Assembly: GCF_900176205.1 (NCBI RefSeq) | Contig: NZ_LT859959.1 | Coordinates: forward strand, 62,001-126,000 | Direction of reading: 5' to 3' | Length of the DNA: 64,000 nucleotides | Origin: Bradyrhizobium sp. ORS 285 | GTDB lineage: Bacteria > Pseudomonadota > Alphaproteobacteria > Rhizobiales > Xanthobacteraceae | Part shown: in pieces, positions 47,027 to 56,383 of the stretch | Layout: each line of letters opens with the position of its first letter | Numbering within the stretch: the first letter of the stretch is position 1 | Notes under the pieces: model-generated | What the model was told of the DNA's origin: nothing | The model's input: the letters and a program-made list of their open reading frames with translations, nothing else | Database searches by the model: none | Position numbers and translations under genes: made by a program

Positions 47027-48529
47027 TCACTCCACCACGATCTTCACGCGGTCGCGGACCTTGACTTGGGCGCGGGCGTCGAGGCCGTTGAGGACGCGGA
47101 AGCGCTCGATCGGGCGGTCGACGCCGGACATGCGGTGGGCCAGGGATTCGACGGTGTCCCCGGGCTGCACCGTGATGACCTTGATGCGCAGCGGCCGGGC
47201 CGACTGGATCTCTTCCAGGCTGAGGCGGCGGAACGAGTTGACCGCCTCCCGCGCGTTGCGCTCGCTCTCGGTGGTCTTCTGCCGCGAGGCGAAGATGAAG
47301 CGGTAGACGTCGTTGCCGACCCGCAGGGCATAGACCTTGAACTGCCAGGGATCGCCGCTGGCCGTCGTGGAGGCCGCCGGGAAGCCGTTGATCGTGAGCT
47401 CCTCGGTCGCCGACTTGTCGACATTCTCCATCCAGCCGGAATTGAGATAGTCGCCGAGCGTCTGCTGGGCCGGCACGCGCACCACGTCGAAGCGCATCGC
47501 CTGGGCGCCGCCCTCGCGCACGCCGATCACGGCCTGCGCGGTGTTGTCGAGCGTGAAGTTCTCCGGCGCCTGGAAGGTGAATCCGAGCTTCGGATGCAGG
47601 AAGCGCCGGCCGCGCACGAAGCCCTCGCTCGGGTCCTCGCCGTAGACGATGTTGTCGACCGCCGCCAGATAGGTCTCGCGATCATGCTCCTTGGCATCAG
47701 AGGAGACGTATTGCTTGGCGATCGCCGCCGCGTTCTGCACCCGCTCCGGCGTCGCCGGATGCGACGACAGGAAGTCCTGTGCGCGCGGGTCGATGGCGAC
47801 CTTGCCGGCCTTCAGCTCGGCATTGCGCTCCATCGAGGACAGGAACCGCGCCGCGCCATAGGGGTCGAACTTGGCCTTGGCGGAAATCCCTACGCCGATG
47901 CCGTCCGCCTCGAACTCCTGGGTGCGCGAGAAGCTCGCCATCGTCAGCTTGGTCTTGGCCAGAGCCAGCGCCGTGAGGTCCGGATCGTTGCCCATGTCGG
48001 AAACGACGCGGGTCACGACGGCCGCCTGGCGGGCCTGATCCTCGCGAATCGCGGCGTGCCGCGCCAGCACATGCGCCATCTCGTGGCTCAGCACCGACGA
48101 CAATTCCGAGGTGTCGTTGGCGAGCGCGATCAGGCCGCGCGTCACATAGAGCTGGCCCGTCGGCAGCGCGAAGGCGTTGACCGCACCGGAGTTCAGGATC
48201 GTGACCTTGTAGCCCTGGTCCGGCCGATCTGACGCAGCGACGAGCCGATCGACGATCTTGCTGATCAGCCCTTCAAGCTGGGGATCCTCATAGGCGCCGC
48301 CATAGGTTGCAAGAATGCGCTCGTGCTCGCGATCGCTGGCCGGCGTGGTCTGCACCATCGCGGGCTTGGGTCGCGGCGTCGGCATCGGCGCGGTGGCCTG
48401 CTGCAGCTTGCCCATGTCGCTGCAGCCGCCCAGCGCCAGTCCGACGCACAGCAAAGCTGGTGCGATCCGCGAACAGCAGCCCACCATCGTCATGCGCGCT
48501 CGAACAGACAAGTTCACGTCGCTACTCAC
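47027..48529 (-). CDS. M48 family metallopeptidase lipoprotein with C-terminal LysM-like domain
   Basis: The 500-residue protein has a lipobox LALGGC (Cys36), then a zinc peptidase domain with HEMAH (residues 149-153), the third ligand region FSRTQEFEADGIGV and SSHPATPERV, like BepA/LoiP/YcaL outer-membrane quality-control proteases. The last about 60 residues (VITVQPGDTVESLAHRM...RFRVLNGLDARAQVKVRDRVKIVVE) form a LysM-like peptidoglycan-binding fold. ATG 48493 is an alternative that shortens the pre-lipobox segment. It lies 13 bp after an SNase-like gene and is probably cotranscribed. Confidence 0.9.
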   Translation of the reverse strand: MSSDVNLSVRARMTMVGCCSRIAPALLCVGLALGGCSDMGKLQQATAPMPTPRPKPAMVQTTPASDREHERILATYGGAYEDPQLEGLISKIVDRLVAASDRPDQGYKVTILNSGAVNAFALPTGQLYVTRGLIALANDTSELSSVLSHEMAHVLARHAAIREDQARQAAVVTRVVSDMGNDPDLTALALAKTKLTMASFSRTQEFEADGIGVGISAKAKFDPYGAARFLSSMERNAELKAGKVAIDPRAQDFLSSHPATPERVQNAAAIAKQYVSSDAKEHDRETYLAAVDNIVYGEDPSEGFVRGRRFLHPKLGFTFQAPENFTLDNTAQAVIGVREGGAQAMRFDVVRVPAQQTLGDYLNSGWMENVDKSATEELTINGFPAASTTASGDPWQFKVYALRVGNDVYRFIFASRQKTTESERNAREAVNSFRRLSLEEIQSARPLRIKVITVQPGDTVESLAHRMSGVDRPIERFRVLNGLDARAQVKVRDRVKIVVE

Positions 48530-48542
48530 GTACCTTCGCGGA

Positions 48543-49382
48543 TCAGTTGCCGCTCAAAATCTCGATCTGGGTGATCTGGCTCAGTTCCAGTCTCGGGCCC
48601 TGATGCGCTTCGACCCAACCGCGCACCTGAACCCGCCGATTCGCAAGTGATTTTGTCTCGATGCCGGCACCTTCCAATACCGCCACCATACGCTTTGGAA
48701 TAATCACCGCGAAGCCCCGTGTCCAGCTACGAGCGAAGTTCAGATAAGTTGTTGTCCCCGTCTGTCGTACGGACAACACCTTCCCTTCGACAACCGTAAA
48801 TAGCCCTACGCGAGCCAAAATATCGTCTGGACTTTCCGCGTTTTTTATGACGGTCGCAATCTTCCAGAGCCCGCGCTGCGCCGTGCGCGCCTCGGCCTCC
48901 GCCGTTCCGAGGCTGAGGGCGCAGTCCCGGTCCTGAACGTCGATCCCGCGCAGGGCGGCGCCCTGCCGCAGCAGCTCGTTTTGAGCCGGCTGGTCGTCGC
49001 CGGCGATGAAGGCGAACGCGCGTTGACGGCCGTACCGGTCGGGTGCGTCATCGTCGCCGCGCAGCACGATGTCCCGGTCGCGCAATAGCGCGCCGAGCGC
49101 GTCAATCGCCGCCGCGCGCTGCTCCGGCGGCGGGACCTCGATGCCGGCGAGCCGGATCTCCCGGCCGTCGCTGAGGCGCACGCTGCGTGCATCGACGATG
49201 TCGCTGACATGCCCGTCGCCAAGCTCCGCCAACATGCAGGGGGCGGCATGGCTCGGCGACGCCGCGACGACCATTATGGTCGACGCCGCGACGATCATTG
49301 TGGTCGACGTCGCCGCGATCGTCGCACTCAGCATTCCGCTGGCGAGCCCTCGTCTGCAGTCGATCATGCGTGCACGCGCCAT
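48543..49382 (-). CDS. thermonuclease (SNase-like) family exported protein
   Basis: The 279-residue protein has a signal peptide (MIVAASTIMVVAASPSHAA) and an SNase-like OB-fold: DGHVSDIVDARSVRLSDGREIRLAGIEVPPPEQR, then DRYGRQRAFAFI, LLRQGAALRG and a second part ending LELSQITQIEIL. Several active-site residues of staphylococcal nuclease are only loosely matched (no RLIGIDTPE), so catalysis is uncertain. It is upstream of the M48 lipoprotein gene on the same strand. Confidence 0.78.
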   Translation of the reverse strand: MARARMIDCRRGLASGMLSATIAATSTTMIVAASTIMVVAASPSHAAPCMLAELGDGHVSDIVDARSVRLSDGREIRLAGIEVPPPEQRAAAIDALGALLRDRDIVLRGDDDAPDRYGRQRAFAFIAGDDQPAQNELLRQGAALRGIDVQDRDCALSLGTAEAEARTAQRGLWKIATVIKNAESPDDILARVGLFTVVEGKVLSVRQTGTTTYLNFARSWTRGFAVIIPKRMVAVLEGAGIETKSLANRRVQVRGWVEAHQGPRLELSQITQIEILSGN

Positions 49383-49539
49383 GCTGCATCATCGCACGAA
49401 ATTTGCGTTCCACTGAGCGGAAAACAGCGGCATCCGTCTGCTTTGTTAGGCGCTTGCCGCATGCCTGGGCGTGCGTCATGATGCCAACTATCAACGAGGC
49501 CGTTGCCATGTAGCGACGTGCCCGGCAGGGAGGATATTG

Positions 49540-50763
49540 ATGAGCGGATCCATTCGCGGCGCGGCGACGTCACTGGTCATGCTGGCGTCGGCGCTGACGC
49601 TGTGCGCCAGCGTAGCGCAGGCGCAGAGTAAGCCGCCGTTGAAGATCGGCGGCATCCTCGACATGTCGAGCCTCTATGCCGACATCACCGGGCCCGGCAG
49701 CGAGGCCGCGGCGAAGATGGCGGTCGAGGATTTCGGCGGGGAGGTGCTCGGGCGCAAGATCGAGGTGATCGCCGCCGATCATCTCAACAAGGCCGATCTC
49801 GCCGCCACCATCGCACGCGACATGCTCGACAACCAGGGCGTCGAGATGATCTGGGACGTCGCAGCCTCCGCCACTGCGCTGGCCGCCGGCGAGATCGCCA
49901 AGGCGCGCAACAAGATCATCATCTTCAACGGTCCGGGCTCGGTGCGTCTCTCCAACGAGGCCTGCGGTCCCTACACCGTGCACTACGTGTTCGACACCTT
50001 CGCGCAGGCCAACGTCACCGGGCTCGCGGCGGTGAAGTCGGGGCTCGACAGCTGGTTCTTCCTCACCGCCGATTACGCATTCGGCCAGGATCTCGAGAAA
50101 GACACCAGCGCGGTCGTCGTGAAGTCCGGCGGCAAGGTGCTCGGCAGTGTGCGCCACCCGCTCAACACCTCCGACTTCTCGTCCTTCCTGCTGCAGGCCC
50201 AGGCGTCCAAGGCCAAGGTGATCGGGCTCGCCAATGCCGGCGGCGACACCATCAACGCGATCAAGCAGGCGGCCGAGTTCGGCATCGCCAAGGGCGGCCA
50301 GAAGCTGTCGCCGCTGCTCGCCTTCGTCTCCGACATCGACAGCGTCGGACTGGAGACCGCGCAGGGGCTATTGGTCGCCGAAGCGTTCTACTGGGATCTC
50401 AACGACGACACCCGCGCCTTCACCAAGCGCTTCATGGAGCGCACCAAGCGCGTGCCGACCTCGGCGCAGGCCGGCGTGTACTCCTCGGTGACGCACTATC
50501 TCAAGGCGGTGAAGGCCGCCGGCACCACCGATCCGGACGCCGTCATGAAGCTGATGCGGTCGACTGACATCAACGACATGTTCGCGAAGGGCGGCCGCAT
50601 CCGCGCGGACGGCCGCATGGTGCACGACATGTATCTGTTCGAGGTCAAGAAGCCGTCGGAATCGAAAGCGAAGTCCGACGACTACAAGCTGCTCGCCACC
50701 GTGCCCGGCAACGAGGCGTTCCAGTCGCTGGAGCTGTCGCGCTGTCCACTGGTGAAGAAATAA
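49540..50763 (+). CDS. ABC transporter substrate-binding protein, branched-chain amino-acid (LivJ) type
   Basis: The 407-residue protein has a signal peptide (LVMLASALTLCASVAQAQS) and Peripla_BP_6 features: LKIGGILDMSSLYADITGPGSEAAAKMAVEDF, LAATIARDMLDNQGVEMIWD, FNGPGSVRLSNEACGPYTVHYVFDT and NAGGDTINAIKQAAEF. ATG 49540 has GGGAGG upstream. No LivH/M/G/F genes are nearby, so it is an orphan binding protein; rhizobia have many. In context it may supply an aromatic or branched acid to the following acyl-CoA genes. Confidence 0.9.
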   Translation: MSGSIRGAATSLVMLASALTLCASVAQAQSKPPLKIGGILDMSSLYADITGPGSEAAAKMAVEDFGGEVLGRKIEVIAADHLNKADLAATIARDMLDNQGVEMIWDVAASATALAAGEIAKARNKIIIFNGPGSVRLSNEACGPYTVHYVFDTFAQANVTGLAAVKSGLDSWFFLTADYAFGQDLEKDTSAVVVKSGGKVLGSVRHPLNTSDFSSFLLQAQASKAKVIGLANAGGDTINAIKQAAEFGIAKGGQKLSPLLAFVSDIDSVGLETAQGLLVAEAFYWDLNDDTRAFTKRFMERTKRVPTSAQAGVYSSVTHYLKAVKAAGTTDPDAVMKLMRSTDINDMFAKGGRIRADGRMVHDMYLFEVKKPSESKAKSDDYKLLATVPGNEAFQSLELSRCPLVKK

Positions 50764-50768
50764 TCGTG

Positions 50769-50882
50769 GTCATTGCGAGCGAAGCGACGTGTCCGCCTTA
50801 GCCCGAAGGGCGACGGCGGAAGCAATCCAGGGCGACACGGGGACTCTGGATTGCTTCGTCGCTTCGCTCCTCGCAATGACGG
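50769..50882. repeat. palindromic repeat, tcattgcgagcgaagc type, copy 1
   Basis: The left arm tcattgcgagcgaagcga and right arm tcgcttcgct.cctcgcaatga are inverted, and the inner arms gcaatccag/ctggattgc also pair. It is a longer, more degenerate copy with an insert (gtgtccgccttagcccgaag). Copies at 51711, 53767, 57187 and 57366. Confidence 0.8.
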
Positions 50883-50902
50883 CCAAATCGGAGACCTCCG
50901 CC

Positions 50903-51697
50903 ATGACCACCAATAGCACCGTCCTGCAACACCTCGATTCCGGTCTGCTCACCATCACGATGAACCGCCCGGAGCGGCGCAACGCGCTCAATAGTGACTT
51001 GACGAAGGGACTGGTCGAGGCCGCGCAGCGCGCGGCCAATGATGCGGAGGTGCGTGCCGTGCTGCTGAAGGGCGCCGGCGGCACGTTCTGCGTCGGCGGC
51101 GACGTCAAGGCGATGGCAGAGGCAAAGACCGCGCCGTCATTCGAGACCAAGGTGACGATGTTGCGCGAGCGCATGGAGGTGTCGCGCGTGCTGCATCAAA
51201 TGCAGAAGCCCGTCGTGGCGCAGATCGACGGCGCGGCCGCTGGCGCGGGCCTGTCGATCGCGCTCGCCTGCGACCTCCGCGTCGCCGGCGAATCCGCCAA
51301 GATCACGACGGCCTTTGCCAAGGTCGGGCTGTCGGGTGATTTCGGCGGCACATATTTCCTGACGCAGCTGCTCGGCAGCGCCAAAGCGCGCGAGCTGTAT
51401 CTGACCTCGCCGATCCTGACCGCGCGGGAGGCGCTGGCGCTGGGCATGGTGACGAAGGTCGTGCCTGATGCCGAGGTCGACGCCGCTACGCGCGAGCTCG
51501 CGCTCTCGCTGGCGCAGGGCCCGAGCGTCACGCTCGGCTACATCAAGCGCAACATCAACAACGCCGAGACGATGAGCCTGGAGGCCTGTTTCGACGCCGA
51601 GGCGATGCACCACTCGCGCTGCAGCGAGACCGAGGATCACAAGGAAGCGGCGCGGGCGTTCGTCGAGAAGCGTGCGCCGGTGTTTCACGGGCGGTAG
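50903..51697 (+). CDS. enoyl-CoA hydratase/isomerase family protein
   Basis: The 264-residue crotonase has the oxyanion-hole motifs RRNALNSDLTKGLVEA, GAGGTFCVGGDVKAMA and QIDGAAAGAGLSIALACDLRVA, and LSGDFGGTYFLTQLLG. The second catalytic Glu region (GDFGG where many have GxxPxxG) is altered, so an isomerase or dehalogenase-like reaction is possible. ATG 50903 is used; the upstream frame runs through a palindromic repeat. It ends the first gene of a fatty/branched-acid degradation cluster. Confidence 0.88.
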   Translation: MTTNSTVLQHLDSGLLTITMNRPERRNALNSDLTKGLVEAAQRAANDAEVRAVLLKGAGGTFCVGGDVKAMAEAKTAPSFETKVTMLRERMEVSRVLHQMQKPVVAQIDGAAAGAGLSIALACDLRVAGESAKITTAFAKVGLSGDFGGTYFLTQLLGSAKARELYLTSPILTAREALALGMVTKVVPDAEVDAATRELALSLAQGPSVTLGYIKRNINNAETMSLEACFDAEAMHHSRCSETEDHKEAARAFVEKRAPVFHGR

Positions 51698-51710
51698 TGG
51701 CGCGCTTCTC

Positions 51711-51785
51711 CGTCATTGCGAGCGTAGCGAAGCAATCCAGAGTCCTTGCTCGGCCCTGGATTGCTTCGCTACGCTCGCAATGACG
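51711..51785. repeat. palindromic repeat, cattgcgagcg type, copy 2 (perfect 30-bp arms)
   Basis: Arms 51711-51740 and 51756-51785 are perfect inverted repeats (30 bp) with a 15-base loop agtccttgctcggcc. Relative to copy 3 a base in each arm is changed together (gcgTagcga/tcgctAcgc), preserving pairing. Confidence 0.9.
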
Positions 51786-51823
51786 GCGGCTGGTGCTGCG
51801 GAGCTGTGTCGTAGATCAACCTA

Positions 51824-52597
51824 ATGAGTCCGGCCATGCCCTATCTCCACCTGCGCCAGATCTGCCTTGTCGCCCGCAGCCTCGAGCCGGTGGTGTCCGA
51901 CATCGCCGCGATCATGGGGCTCGAGGTCTGCTACCGCGATCCGCATGTCGGCAAATACGGATTGGAGAATGCGCTGCTGCCGGTCGGGCCGATCCTGCTC
52001 GAGGTCGTCGCGCCGATCCGCGAGGGCACCGCCGCGGGCCGCTTCCTCGACAAGTCCGGCGGGCGCGGCGGCTACATGGCGATCTTCTCCTGCGACGATC
52101 CCGACGGCCGCGCCGCCCGTGCCAATGCCATGGGCGTGCGCACCGCCAATGTGATCGATCACCCGCCCTATCACGGCGTGCAATTGCATCCGCGCGACTG
52201 CCGCGCCGCGTTCATCGAGCTCAACCACACCGACGGCAGCGATGACGTGCTCGGGCCGTATCCGCCCGCAGGGCCGGACTGGACGCGAGCGATCCGCAGC
52301 GAAGTGACGACGGCGCTCACGGAGGTCGTGCTGCAGAGCCCGCAGCCATCAGCGCTCGCTGCGCATTGGGGACGGATTCTTGATGTGGGGCCCCAGACGG
52401 GAAACGATGGCACTAGCGATCTGGCGCTGCCGAACGCTCGCATTCGCGTTACGCGGGGCGAGCGTGAATTCATGAGCGGCTTGTCCTTTCGCGTGACGGA
52501 CGTCGCGCGCGTCCCCGACGCTGCGCGGACGCGCAGCTATGCTGTGTCGCGCGATGGCTTCGAGATCGCGGGTGTGACGTTTACTGCGATCAGGTGA
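51824..52597 (+). CDS. VOC (glyoxalase-like) family protein
   Basis: The 257-residue protein has two beta-alpha-beta-beta-beta-type halves: PYLHLRQICLVARSLEPVVSDIAAIMGLEVCYRDP at the start and GYMAIFSCDDPDGRAARANAMGVRT, then HPRDCRAAFIELNHTDG. VOC proteins bind a divalent metal or act as dioxygenases or isomerases. ATG 51824 is taken; ATG 51836 is an alternative. It lies between repeats and may belong to the acyl-CoA cluster. Confidence 0.75.
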   Translation: MSPAMPYLHLRQICLVARSLEPVVSDIAAIMGLEVCYRDPHVGKYGLENALLPVGPILLEVVAPIREGTAAGRFLDKSGGRGGYMAIFSCDDPDGRAARANAMGVRTANVIDHPPYHGVQLHPRDCRAAFIELNHTDGSDDVLGPYPPAGPDWTRAIRSEVTTALTEVVLQSPQPSALAAHWGRILDVGPQTGNDGTSDLALPNARIRVTRGEREFMSGLSFRVTDVARVPDAARTRSYAVSRDGFEIAGVTFTAIR

Positions 52598-52682
52598 GAT
52601 TGTGAGTTGGTCTCAGATCTCGTCCATCGATTCGCACTCGTTGTGCCCGTCCGATAGACTGCGATCTGGGCTTCATATGTGC

Positions 52683-52885
52683 CATGCCCCTCACCCGGAT
52701 TGCGGTGCAATCCGACCTCTCCCCGCAAAGGGCGGGGAGAGGTTGCAGCGCGCGCCGAGAGTAATTGCCTCAACTCACCAAGTGATAGTCGCCATTTTCG
52801 TGACGACACGAGCCCTTACCGCAGCGCACGCTGCGCTCCCTCTCCCCGTTCTTCACGGGGAGAGGGTTGGGGTGAGGGGCCGCCG
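52683..52885. repeat. ctctccccgc/gcggggagag palindromic repeats
   Basis: Two units: ctctccccgc-aaaggg-cggggagag around 52719-52743 and ctctccccgttcttcacggggagag at 52841-52865, both flanked by cccctcaccc/gggtgagggg-like sequence at the ends of the interval. A related repeat is at 6480-6566. No gene is seen in 52598-52932. Confidence 0.65.
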
Positions 52886-52932
52886 CACGGGAAGTGTTCG
52901 TAGTAGAATAGTCGCGTCGTCAAGCCGGCCCC

Positions 52933-53739
52933 TCACCGCCCCTTGAAATTCGCAAACCGCCGCTCCTCCGTCGCCTTCACGCCTTCCTTGAAATCCTCGG
53001 TCGCGCGCAGCCTTGTCTGCTCGGCCAGCTCGTGCTCGGTGGCGGCCATGACGCGGTCGGCGAGGTTGGCGCGCATCGTGGCGCGGGTGGAGAGCAGACC
53101 GAGGGGCGAGCATTCGGCGATTTCGGCAGCCAGCTTCATCGCGGCCGTGCGCACCTGGTCCTGCGGCACGCATTCATTGGCGAGGCCCATCTTCAAGGCC
53201 TCTTCGCCGGTGACGCGGCGGCTCGTGTAGAACATCAGCTCGGCGTTGTTCTTGCCGACGAGCTCCGGCAAGGTCACCGTCAGTCCGAAGCCGGGATGGA
53301 AGCCGAGCTTGGTGAAGTTGGCCGAGAAGCGCGCCTCGGGGCAGGTGACGCGGAAATCGGCGGATACCGCAAGCCCGAGCCCGCCGCCGATGGCGGCGCC
53401 ATGCACGGCGGCGACGACAGGCTTCTTGCAGCGGAAGATGCGCACTGCCTGCATGTAGAGATGGTTGATCGCCCCGAGGCTGTCGGCCGGATCGCGTTTG
53501 GCTTCGGCCGCGTCCTGCGCCTGGCGTGCGGGATCGGTGAAATTGGCGCCGGCGCAGAACGCCTTGCCCTGTGCGGCCAGCACCGAGGCGCGAATCTCGA
53601 TGTCGCGATCGAAGCCCTCGAGCGCATCCGCGATCTGGTTGATCAGCGAAATGTCGAAGAAGTTGAGCGGCGGCCGGCGGATCTCGATCAGGCCGACATG
53701 GCCATGAATCTCGACGCCGATGTCAGGGAAAGTGGTCAC
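52933..53739 (-). CDS. enoyl-CoA hydratase/isomerase family protein
   Basis: The 268-residue crotonase has EIRRPPLNFFDISLINQIADALEGFDRD, GKAFCAGANF (oxyanion-hole), AVHGAAIGGGLGLAVSADFRVTC and GFHPGFGLTVTLPELVG. The GTG at 53739 has a CTGGAG site and begins before the conserved fold; the longer frame starts at 53772 inside a palindromic repeat and is rejected. It is downstream of two acyl-CoA dehydrogenase genes on the same strand, so probably hydrates the enoyl-CoA they make. Confidence 0.92.
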   Translation of the reverse strand: MTTFPDIGVEIHGHVGLIEIRRPPLNFFDISLINQIADALEGFDRDIEIRASVLAAQGKAFCAGANFTDPARQAQDAAEAKRDPADSLGAINHLYMQAVRIFRCKKPVVAAVHGAAIGGGLGLAVSADFRVTCPEARFSANFTKLGFHPGFGLTVTLPELVGKNNAELMFYTSRRVTGEEALKMGLANECVPQDQVRTAAMKLAAEIAECSPLGLLSTRATMRANLADRVMAATEHELAEQTRLRATEDFKEGVKATEERRFANFKGR

Positions 53740-53766
53740 GTGGGGCTCCAGTTCTGCTTGTATGGG

Positions 53767-53841
53767 CGTCATTGCGAGCGAAGCGAAGCAATCCAGAGTC
53801 CTTGCTCAGCCCTGGATTGCTTCGCTTCGCTCGCAATGACG
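53767..53841. repeat. palindromic repeat, cattgcgagcg type, copy 3 (perfect 30-bp arms)
   Basis: Arms 53767-53796 and 53812-53841 pair perfectly around the loop agtccttgctcagcc. It lies between the dehydrogenase and hydratase genes of one operon. Confidence 0.9.
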
Positions 53842-53892
53842 GAGTGTGGTTGTCGACGCCGTCAGCTAATAAGGAGGAGATTCGACTTGCCC

Positions 53893-55050
53893 TCACCGCA
53901 ACCCAAGCCCGCGCGCGATGATGCCGCGCAGCACCTCCGTGGTGCCGCCCTGGATCGTCAGCTTCGGCGCGGTGCGGATCGCGAAGGTCAGCTGATTTTC
54001 CAGCGTCTCGCGATTGCCGGCGTCCTCCTCGACGAAGGCGGCGAGGTCACGCACGCGATGCGGCAGCTGCTGCTCCCACACCGTGCCGACATCCTTGACG
54101 ATCGACGCCTCGACCACTGGCTCCTTGCCGGCGTGCAGCATGCCGGCAACCGACACCGACATCCGCCGCATCGCATGCAGCTGCGCCACCAGCCGGCCGA
54201 TGCCCTCGGCGCTGCGCGTGTCGGGATCGGGGCCGACGGCGCGCACCAGCTCGGTCAGCACGTAATAGGTTTCCAGGAAGCGCTCCGGCCCGGAGCGCTC
54301 ATAGGCGAGCTCGGAGGTCGCCTGCTTCCAGGCGCCGTCGATCTCGCCGAGCTGATGGTCGTCCGGCACGAAGGCGTCGGTGAAGACGACCTCGTTGAAC
54401 TCCTTCTGGCCGGTGATCTGGCCAATCGGATTCACCTTGATCCCCGGCGACTTCATGTTGACCAGGAATTGCGTCAGGCCGTGGCGGCGGTTCTCCTTGG
54501 TCGACGGCGACGTCCGGAAGATCGCGATCATGTAGTCGGCCATGTGCGCCGACGTCGTCCAGATCTTCGAGCCGTTGATCAGCCAGCCGCCATCGGTCTT
54601 GGTCGCGCGCGTCTTGGCGGCGAACAGGTCTGAGCCGGAGTTCGGCTCGCTCATGCCGATCGCGAAGCACAGCTCGCCGCGGCAGATGCGCGGCAGGATG
54701 TCCGCCTTGATATGTTCGGGGGCGTAGCGCAGCAGGATCGGCCCGCTCTGGCGGTCGGCGACGAAGAAGCGCCGCACGGGCGCGTTGGCGACGCGCATCT
54801 CCTCGGTCACCACATAGCGCTCCAGGAACGTGCGCTCGTGGCCGCCATATTTCTTCGGCCAGGTCATGCCGATCCAGCCGCGTTCGCCGACGCGCCGGGA
54901 GAACTCGCGCGCATCGGCATCTTCGCGCAGCGGCTGATAGGGATTGAAGGTGCCGGCAGCAATCTCCTCGGCGAGGAACGCGCGCACCTCCTTGCGCAAC
55001 TCCTCGCATTCGGGCGGCAGGCGGATCGGATCGAAACGAAGTGCGGTCAT
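53893..55050 (-). CDS. acyl-CoA dehydrogenase family protein (catalytic-type subunit)
   Basis: The 385-residue flavoenzyme has FAD/acyl-CoA features: RGELCFAIGMSEPNSGSDLFAAKTRATKTDGGWLINGSKIWTTSAHMADYMI and LTIQGGTTEVLRGIIARGLGLR at the C-terminus. The usual MCAD-type catalytic Glu (EGT) is replaced by Gly (QGGT), but Glu in LAYERSGPE fits the alternative isovaleryl/long-chain position. ATG 55050 follows GAGGA. It starts 19 bp after the stop of a second, shorter acyl-CoA dehydrogenase gene; heteromeric pairs of this kind act on steroid or branched side chains. Confidence 0.93.
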   Translation of the reverse strand: MTALRFDPIRLPPECEELRKEVRAFLAEEIAAGTFNPYQPLREDADAREFSRRVGERGWIGMTWPKKYGGHERTFLERYVVTEEMRVANAPVRRFFVADRQSGPILLRYAPEHIKADILPRICRGELCFAIGMSEPNSGSDLFAAKTRATKTDGGWLINGSKIWTTSAHMADYMIAIFRTSPSTKENRRHGLTQFLVNMKSPGIKVNPIGQITGQKEFNEVVFTDAFVPDDHQLGEIDGAWKQATSELAYERSGPERFLETYYVLTELVRAVGPDPDTRSAEGIGRLVAQLHAMRRMSVSVAGMLHAGKEPVVEASIVKDVGTVWEQQLPHRVRDLAAFVEEDAGNRETLENQLTFAIRTAPKLTIQGGTTEVLRGIIARGLGLR

Positions 55051-55069
55051 GCGGCAATCCTCTTCCGTC

Positions 55070-56134
55070 TCAGCGTGAGGCGACCAGCGGCCATAAGTCA
55101 TCGGCGCCGCGGGCGGCGACGCGTTGGCCCAGCGCGACGGCCCATTGGCTTTCGGAGCCGAAATCGTCGCGCCAGGCCAGTGCGCGCAACGAGAAGCGAT
55201 GCAGGATGTGCTCGGTGGTGAAGCCGATCGCGCCATGCACCTGGTGCGCGATCGCCGCACCCTTCTCGGCGGCTTCGGCGCAGCGGATCTTGGCGGAGGC
55301 AGCCTCGAGGAAGATGGCGTCATCGAACGCATCAGCGCGCGCGATCGCATCGGCCGCAGAGGTCGCAGCTGCGCTCGCCGCCGCGCTCTCGCCGGCGAGC
55401 CGCGCGAGATTGTGCTGCACCGCCTGGAATTTGCCGATCGGCTTCTCGAAGGCGACGCGCTCGCCGGCATAGCGGACGCTGATCTCGAGCAACTGATCCA
55501 GCGCGCCGGCGATCTGCAGGCCGCGCACGACGCCGCCCATCAGCATCAGGCGATCCTGATCGAAGCCGACCGGTGCGGGCTTGATCGCGAGCGGCACGGC
55601 CTTGTCGAAGGTGACTGAGTCGCTGGGATCATTGGCGAGCGACAGACCCGCATCGATGCGCAACCCGGCTGCTTCGACCAGGGCGATCGAGACGCCGTCT
55701 CCGCCATCAGCGACGACGGCGATGTGCTTTGCGCGTGTCGCGAACGGCACGCCGCGCACGCGGCCGGATAATGTGCCGTCGGCGTTGAGCGTGATCCTAT
55801 CCTTCGGACGCGCCGGCGCGATCGTCATGGCGTCCGCGGGCGAGGCAATGCCGGCCTGCTGCAGCAGCCAGCCGGCCAGCAGCGTCTCGGCGAGCGGGAC
55901 CGGCAAGGCGAAGCGGCCGGCGGAGTTGATCACGGCAAAGCCGTCGGCGAGATCGGTGCCGGCGCCGCCGAGCTCCTCGGCGACCCAGGCCAGCGGCAGG
56001 CCGGCCTCGCTCAGCGCCGTCCACAGCGGCTCTGCCCAGCGTCCGTCCTTGTCGTGATTGATGGTCTGCGGGTCGGCGAGATCGGCGAAGATCTTCTCCG
56101 CGGTCGCAACCACGATGTTCTCAGCGTCCGCCAC
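55070..56134 (-). CDS. acyl-CoA dehydrogenase family protein (short, partner-type subunit)
   Basis: The 354-residue protein has the ACAD fold (AEPLWTALSEAGLPLAWVAEELGGAGTDLAD; RYAGERVAFEKPIGKFQAVQHNLARLAGE; VHGAIGFTTEHILHRF) but lacks a recognisable catalytic Glu at either common site. This fits the non-catalytic or FAD-supporting subunit of alpha2beta2 acyl-CoA dehydrogenases. GTG 56134 with GAGGA is the start; the frame further upstream has no homology. It is the first gene of the minus-strand operon. Confidence 0.88.
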   Translation of the reverse strand: MADAENIVVATAEKIFADLADPQTINHDKDGRWAEPLWTALSEAGLPLAWVAEELGGAGTDLADGFAVINSAGRFALPVPLAETLLAGWLLQQAGIASPADAMTIAPARPKDRITLNADGTLSGRVRGVPFATRAKHIAVVADGGDGVSIALVEAAGLRIDAGLSLANDPSDSVTFDKAVPLAIKPAPVGFDQDRLMLMGGVVRGLQIAGALDQLLEISVRYAGERVAFEKPIGKFQAVQHNLARLAGESAAASAAATSAADAIARADAFDDAIFLEAASAKIRCAEAAEKGAAIAHQVHGAIGFTTEHILHRFSLRALAWRDDFGSESQWAVALGQRVAARGADDLWPLVASR

Positions 56135-56383
56135 GGCGTTCCTCGTCCTGATCGCTCTGCCTCGCGCGCCGCAGCTGCGTGGCGCGCCGGATGTTTGCAC
56201 AGCATGATGAGCGCATGCGCTGGTCATGACAAGCGCCGGCGTCGCAACGCCATGTTCATCCGTCGCATGGGGTGCCACCGATTTCCACGCTGCGGAGATT
56301 GGCGCGGGCGCCCGCGCGACCGATTTGCAGGCTGCGCGAACTTGGCTAAGAAGATCGAAAGGCGAGAACAGGGAGAGACGGGA

